This document shows, one piece after another, positions 13,044-16,651 of a stretch of 16,651 bases of DNA (the stretch's first letter is position 1; every line of letters begins with the position of its first letter). Location of the stretch: positions 1-16,651 of the forward strand of contig CALVPU010000284.1 in the NCBI GenBank assembly GCA_944353735.1, given 5' to 3'. The notes beneath the pieces were generated by a model. It was given only the letters and a program-made list of their open reading frames with translations, searched no databases and was not told the origin of the DNA. This DNA is from an uncultured Eubacteriales bacterium (lineage in GTDB: Bacteria > Bacillota > Clostridia > Christensenellales > Aristaeellaceae). The translations under genes were made by a program, and so were the position numbers.

Positions 13044-14834
13044 TCACTTGCCGTCGCCTTCGCGGTCCGTGGGCTCGTACGAGGCGTCGTAGCCGCCGTC
13101 GTCGTTGGGCTTGGCGTCGGAATTCCAGATCGTCTGCCCGGCGGCGCTGAGCGCGCGCTCGATCTCCTCGCATGCCCGCAGGATCGCCGGGCGGTCCTTG
13201 ACCTTGCGCGCGCGGTGCAGGTCCTTGACCAGTTCCTGCATGCGGCGCTTGTCGTCGCGGTTGAGCTTCTTCATGGCGAATTCCGCCTGCTGCACGAGGT
13301 TGTCCGCGCGATTCTCAAGCTCCGCTTCCTCCTTGCGGCGGGCATCCTCGGCAGCGTAGGTCTCCGCATCGCGCATCGCCTGCTCAATCTCCCGCTGGCT
13401 GAGGTTGGAGGAATTCGTGATCGTGATCGCCTGTTGCTTGCCCGTGCCCAGATCGCGCGCGGAGACGTTGACGATGCCGTTGGCGTCGATGCTGAACGTC
13501 ACCTCAATCTGTGGCACGCCCCGCGGCGCGGGCCGAATTCCGTCGAGGCGGAACTTGCCCAGCGTCTTGTTTTCCGAAGCGATCGGGCGTTCGCCCTGCA
13601 ATACGTGAATTTCCACGGAGCGCTGGAAGCTCGCCGCAGTCGTGAAGATCTGGCTGTGCTGCACCGGGAGGGTCGTATTGCGGTCGATGATGCGCGAGAA
13701 CACGTTGCCGACCGTTTCGATGCCCAGCGACAGCGGCGTCACATCGAGCAGCAGCAGGCTCTTGACGTCGCCGCCCAGAACGCCGCCCTGCAGCGCTGCG
13801 CCGATGGCAACGCATTCGTCGGGATTGATGCCCTTGAACGGCTCCTTGCCGGTGAAACGCTTGACCGCTTCCTGTACGGCGGGAATGCGCGTGGAGCCGC
13901 CCACCAGCAGCACCTTGCTCAAATCCGACGGGCGCAGCCCCGAGTCCGCCATTGCCTGCTGAACCGGTCCCATGGTGGAATCGACCAGATGGCGGGTCAG
14001 CTCGTCAAACTTTGCGCGCGTCAGCGAGAGGTCCATGTGCTTGGGACCATTGCGGTCGGCAGTCAGGAACGGCAGGTTGACCGCCGCCACCGACGTGCTC
14101 GAGAGCTCGATCTTCGCCTTCTCCGCCGCTTCGCGCACGCGGCAAAGCGCCGCCTCGTCGCGCGACAGGTCGATGCCGGTTTCCGCCTTGAACATCTTGA
14201 CGAGATAGTCGGTCACGCACTGATCGAAGTCGTCGCCGCCCAGATGGTTGTTGCCGGCGGTGGCGAGCACCTGAATGACGTCGGCGTTGATGTCGAGGAT
14301 CGAGACGTCAAACGTGCCGCCGCCCAGGTCGTAGACCATGATCTTCTGAGGCTCCTCGCGGTCGATGCCGTAAGTGAGCGCCGCGGCGGTCGGCTCGTTG
14401 ATGATGCGGCGGACGTTCAGACCGGCAATGGCGCCGGCATCCTTCGTCGCCTGGCGCTGGGCGTCCGAAAAATACGCCGGCACGGTGATGACCGCTTCGG
14501 TGACAGGCTCGGCGAAGTAGTCTTCTGCATCCTTTTTCAGTTTTTGCAGGATCATTGCCGAGATTTCCTGCGGCGAATACTTCTTTCCGTCGATGTTTAC
14601 GCGAAAATCAGAGCCCATCTTGCGCTTGATGGAGCTGATTGTGCGCTCGCTGTTGGTAACCGCCTGGCGCTTGGCCATCTGACCGACCAACCGCTCGCCG
14701 TTTTTGGTAAAGGCGACGACGGACGGCGTTGTCCGTCCGCCCTCGGAATTGGAAATGACCACGGCTTCCCCACCCTCGTAGGCGGCGACGCAGGAATTCG
14801 TCGTGCCGAGGTCGATGCCGATGATGTGGGACAT
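13044..14834 (-). CDS. dnaK: Hsp70 chaperone DnaK
   Basis: The 596-residue Hsp70 binds exposed hydrophobic segments of proteins under ATP control. Its nucleotide-binding domain shows GIDLGTTNSC at the start, AYFSDAQRQATKDAGAIAGL, VYDLGGGTFDVSIL, NNHLGGDDFD and LVGGSTRIPAVQEAV. The linker and substrate domain begin around D364 (LLLLDVTPLSLGIE). The Gram-negative insert after about residue 75 is absent. The substrate domain reads VFSRIIDRNTTLPVQHSQIF, somewhat unlike canonical DnaK, and the tail ends YEPTDREGDGK. ATG 14834 follows AAAGAGGTGA; a longer in-frame reading from 14891 is rejected. grpE, hrcA and canonical dnaJ are not beside it, and no CIRCE operator was seen, so it may be a second, specialised DnaK. 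Confidence 0.95.
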   Translation of the reverse strand: MSHIIGIDLGTTNSCVAAYEGGEAVVISNSEGGRTTPSVVAFTKNGERLVGQMAKRQAVTNSERTISSIKRKMGSDFRVNIDGKKYSPQEISAMILQKLKKDAEDYFAEPVTEAVITVPAYFSDAQRQATKDAGAIAGLNVRRIINEPTAAALTYGIDREEPQKIMVYDLGGGTFDVSILDINADVIQVLATAGNNHLGGDDFDQCVTDYLVKMFKAETGIDLSRDEAALCRVREAAEKAKIELSSTSVAAVNLPFLTADRNGPKHMDLSLTRAKFDELTRHLVDSTMGPVQQAMADSGLRPSDLSKVLLVGGSTRIPAVQEAVKRFTGKEPFKGINPDECVAIGAALQGGVLGGDVKSLLLLDVTPLSLGIETVGNVFSRIIDRNTTLPVQHSQIFTTAASFQRSVEIHVLQGERPIASENKTLGKFRLDGIRPAPRGVPQIEVTFSIDANGIVNVSARDLGTGKQQAITITNSSNLSQREIEQAMRDAETYAAEDARRKEEAELENRADNLVQQAEFAMKKLNRDDKRRMQELVKDLHRARKVKDRPAILRACEEIERALSAAGQTIWNSDAKPNDDGGYDASYEPTDREGDGK

Positions 14835-14960
14835 ACTGTTCACCTCTTTATGAATATGAGACATCCCAGGGTTCTCGCTAGGACGCTCCAACCTGAATAG
14901 AAGCGCGCGTTCCGTGCGTCAAGAGACGCTTTCCGGGAAGCGCAGGCTTATTGTAGGAGA

Positions 14961-14966
14961 ATTATA
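14961..14966 (-). promoter_or_regulatory. Candidate -10 box of dnaK
   Basis: TATAAT on the minus strand lies about 127 bp before the dnaK start. The -35 region is poor (GCATTG at 17 bases). No CIRCE inverted repeat is found in the leader. Confidence 0.4.
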
Positions 14967-15046
14967 TCAACCCAGTATGAACGCAATGCGAACTCCAAGC
15001 AAACAAAACATCAAAACGTAAGTTCGGGCGGCGTGCGGACAGCGAA

Positions 15047-15094
15047 AACAGACCAAAGTCTGTATTTCTGACATAAAACAGCCGAAGGTCTGTT
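15047..15094. repeat. Pair of related hairpins between dnaK and tex
   Basis: AACAGACC (15047-15054) is the exact reverse complement of GGTCTGTT (15087-15094). Each arm is also part of its own hairpin: ACAGAC-CAAA-GTCTGT (15048-15063) and AACAG-CC-GAA-GG-T-CTGTT (15077-15094). It lies upstream of both divergent promoters, so it may be a regulatory site or a structured small RNA. Confidence 0.5.
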
Positions 15095-15190
15095 GATAAC
15101 ATTATTCATCCTGTTAATAGAATGATGCATGCAGTGGATAACTTTATACGTTTTGATGCACGGAATGCGCTTTCTTCTCTCGAAGAAAAC

Positions 15191-15199
15191 TGATATAAT
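15191..15199 (+). promoter_or_regulatory. Extended -10 promoter of tex
   Basis: TGATATAAT is a perfect extended -10 element (TGnTATAAT). The -35 region (TTTCTT, 15171-15176) is weak, as is common for such promoters. GAGGAG (15215-15220) follows, eight bases before ATG 15229. Confidence 0.65.
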
Positions 15200-15228
15200 G
15201 GCATTATTCCATATGAGGAGCATGTCAA

Positions 15229-16651
15229 ATGAACATCATTGCGACCATTGCCCAGGAAATGTCTCTCCCTCCCCAGCGCGTTGCCGTGGTCGTTGAACTG
15301 CTCGCCGCCGGAGTAACGATTCCCTTTATCGCCCGCTACCGCAAGGAGCGAACGGGCAGCATGGACGATCAGGTTCTGCGCGCGCTCGCGGAACGACTGG
15401 ATCGCCTGCGCGCACTCGACAAGCGCCGTACGGAAATCCTGCGATTGATCGACGCGCAGGACGCGCTGACGCCGGAACTGGCAGAAAAGATCGACATGGC
15501 GGATACGCTCACCGCGCTGGAGGATCTCTATCGACCCTATCGCCAGAAGCGGCGGACGCGCGCTTCCATCGCTGAGGCGCGAGGTCTTGCCCCGCTCGCC
15601 GACATGCTCTTGCTGCAAAAGTCCTTCTCCGGCACGATTGAGCAGCAGGCACAACGATTTGTCTCCACAGAGAACGAAGTTCCCGACGCCGAAGCAGCGC
15701 TGCAAGGCGCGCGGGACATCGTCGCCGAGCGCATGTCGGACGATGCCGATTGCCGCGGGCAGCTGCGAGAACGCTATGCGCGCACGGGCCGTATCTGTAC
15801 CGCCGCCGTTTCGGACGCACCTGAAGCGGAATTGGCTCGCGCGGCACTTGCCAATTGCGCCGAATTCATCCGGAGTATCCCTGATCACCGGGTGCTCGCG
15901 ATCAACCGCGGCGAGCGCGAGGGAGGCCTGAAGGTCCGGCTTGAAGCGGATGCGCCGACCATGATCGACATCCTGCGCAGGGCGTTTATCCGCCGCGGCA
16001 GCCCGACGCAGGCGCAGCTCGAACTCGCCGCCGAGGACGCCTGGAATCGTCTCATCGCGCCCTCCCTCGAACGCGAACTTCGCGCGGCGCTCACTGAGCG
16101 CGCTTCGCGCGCGGCAATCGAAATCTTTGGGCGCAATCTTCACCAATTGCTCATGCAGCCGCCTGTGAAGGGGCACGTGACGCTGGGCGTCGATCCCGGT
16201 TATCGTACGGGTTGCAAGTTGGCAGTCGTCGATGCCGGCGGGAAGGTTCTGGAGACGGGCGTCGCCCACTTCACCATCCCGGGCATGGATCGCCGTCGCG
16301 AGGAGGCCAAGGGCATTGTCGGCGGCATGATCCGCCGGCACGGCGTGACCGCCATCGCCATCGGCAATGGGACCGCGTCGCGCGAAGCAGAGGCGTTTAT
16401 CGCGGAACTGATCGCCTCGCTGCCGGGCAATATCCGCTATGCAATCGTCAGCGAAGCGGGCGCCTCGGTCTATTCCGCTTCCAAGCTCGGCGCGGAGGAA
16501 TTTCCGGATTTTGACGTCTCGCTGCGCAGCGCGGTCTCCATTGCGCGGCGGCTTCAGGATCCTCTCGCCGAACTGGTGAAGATCGATCCGCGGTCGATCG
16601 GCGTCGGGCAGTACCAACACGACTTAAAGGAAGCTGAGCTGAGCCGGAAGC
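15229..16651 (+). CDS. tex: Tex family RNA-binding transcription accessory protein, 5' part (runs off the right edge)
   Basis: Tex is a conserved cytoplasmic nucleic-acid-binding protein with a helical N-terminal part, a YqgF/RNase H-like domain, helix-hairpin-helix units and a C-terminal S1 domain, usually 720-780 residues. Here 474 codons are present. The N-terminus has VTIPFIARYRKERTGSMDD and ALEDLYRPYRQKRRTRASIA, both typical. The YqgF-like domain begins at about residue 318 with LGVDPGYRTGCKLA (D322). It continues through IGNGTASREAEAFIAEL and VSEAGASVYSASKLGAEEFP. The first helix-hairpin-helix region (SIGVGQYQHDL) is reached just before the edge. GAGGAG lies eight bases upstream of ATG 15229, and an ATG at 15222 is in another frame. 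It is divergent from dnaK. Confidence 0.96.
   Translation, partial: MNIIATIAQEMSLPPQRVAVVVELLAAGVTIPFIARYRKERTGSMDDQVLRALAERLDRLRALDKRRTEILRLIDAQDALTPELAEKIDMADTLTALEDLYRPYRQKRRTRASIAEARGLAPLADMLLLQKSFSGTIEQQAQRFVSTENEVPDAEAALQGARDIVAERMSDDADCRGQLRERYARTGRICTAAVSDAPEAELARAALANCAEFIRSIPDHRVLAINRGEREGGLKVRLEADAPTMIDILRRAFIRRGSPTQAQLELAAEDAWNRLIAPSLERELRAALTERASRAAIEIFGRNLHQLLMQPPVKGHVTLGVDPGYRTGCKLAVVDAGGKVLETGVAHFTIPGMDRRREEAKGIVGGMIRRHGVTAIAIGNGTASREAEAFIAELIASLPGNIRYAIVSEAGASVYSASKLGAEEFPDFDVSLRSAVSIARRLQDPLAELVKIDPRSIGVGQYQHDLKEAELSRK

Larger units (their letters stand above)
14835..15228. other. Divergent dnaK/tex intergenic region
   Basis: The 394 bp contain the dnaK leader and candidate -10 box on the left and the tex promoter on the right. 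Between them is an AT-richer stretch with hairpins at 15047-15094 and two nonamers one mismatch from DnaA boxes (15091-15099 and 15133-15141, minus orientation). One minus-strand open frame (15011-15223) has no ribosome binding site or recognisable protein. I see no tRNA or known RNA family. Confidence 0.6.

Noticed and set aside
14835..14891. Nineteen-residue N-terminal extension of DnaK
   Set aside because: DnaK proteins start immediately before the GIDLGTTNS motif, and AAAGAGGTGA precedes the ATG at 14834.
13041..14900. 619-codon plus-strand open frame opposite dnaK
   Set aside because: It mirrors dnaK almost exactly and has no recognisable domain. Long frames opposite dnaK are a known artefact in GC-rich genomes.
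14835..14961. CIRCE heat-shock operator before dnaK
   Set aside because: No TTAGCACTC/GAGTGCTAA inverted repeat or close variant was found in the leader.
15085..15145. Replication origin suggested by two DnaA-box-like sites
   Set aside because: There are only two imperfect boxes, no dnaA, dnaN or rpmH nearby and no clear box cluster. At most this is a DnaA-responsive regulatory site.
15106..16620. 504-codon minus-strand open frame opposite tex
   Set aside because: The plus strand carries unmistakable Tex motifs with a good promoter and ribosome binding site. The antisense frame is compositionally a shadow.

Overview
The window looks like a chromosomal segment of an anaerobic, GC-rich, probably spore-forming bacterium of the Firmicutes/Clostridia type. 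This rests on a nickel CO dehydrogenase (CooS), a SpoIID-type lytic transglycosylase, a DnaK without the nucleotide-binding-domain insert of Gram-negative DnaKs, strong GGAGG ribosome binding sites and frequent TTG/GTG starts. No rRNA, tRNA, CRISPR array, insertion sequence or phage structural gene is visible.

Left part (1-4043). A truncated cooS runs leftwards off the edge. It is divergent from a four-cluster polyferredoxin gene, and the roughly 380-bp region between them carries good promoters both ways and a potentially structured cooS leader. The ferredoxin gene is followed, after a terminator-like hairpin, by an overlapping pair for a MoxR-type AAA+ ATPase and a CoxE-like VWA-domain protein. 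The layout suggests CO or low-potential redox metabolism with a possible dedicated assembly chaperone pair.

Centre, plus strand (3983-8536). This holds a small conserved protein of unknown function, radA, a SpoIID-domain lipoprotein, a metal-ABC-type binding lipoprotein with unusual ligand positions, and rnhA overlapping it by four bases. Two promoters here overlap the terminator of the preceding unit. A strong terminator for rnhA is embedded in the 3' end of the convergent recombinase gene.

Right part, minus strand (8494-14834). Read in its own direction this is dnaK, a DUF5685-type protein, a J-domain/TPR/Cys-rich protein, a two-helix membrane protein with a zinc ribbon, a DUF6062-type protein with duplicated Cys/His modules, an 80-residue Cys-rich protein and a tyrosine recombinase. 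The first four look like a specialised Hsp70/J-protein neighbourhood without grpE or hrcA, and I regard it as the best candidate in this window for an undescribed system. The DUF5685-type and J-protein genes are coupled by a TAATG overlap.

The far right end (15229 onward) is the 5' two thirds of tex, divergent from dnaK across an AT-richer, repeat-bearing intergenic region. All functional calls come from reading motifs; no database search was run.
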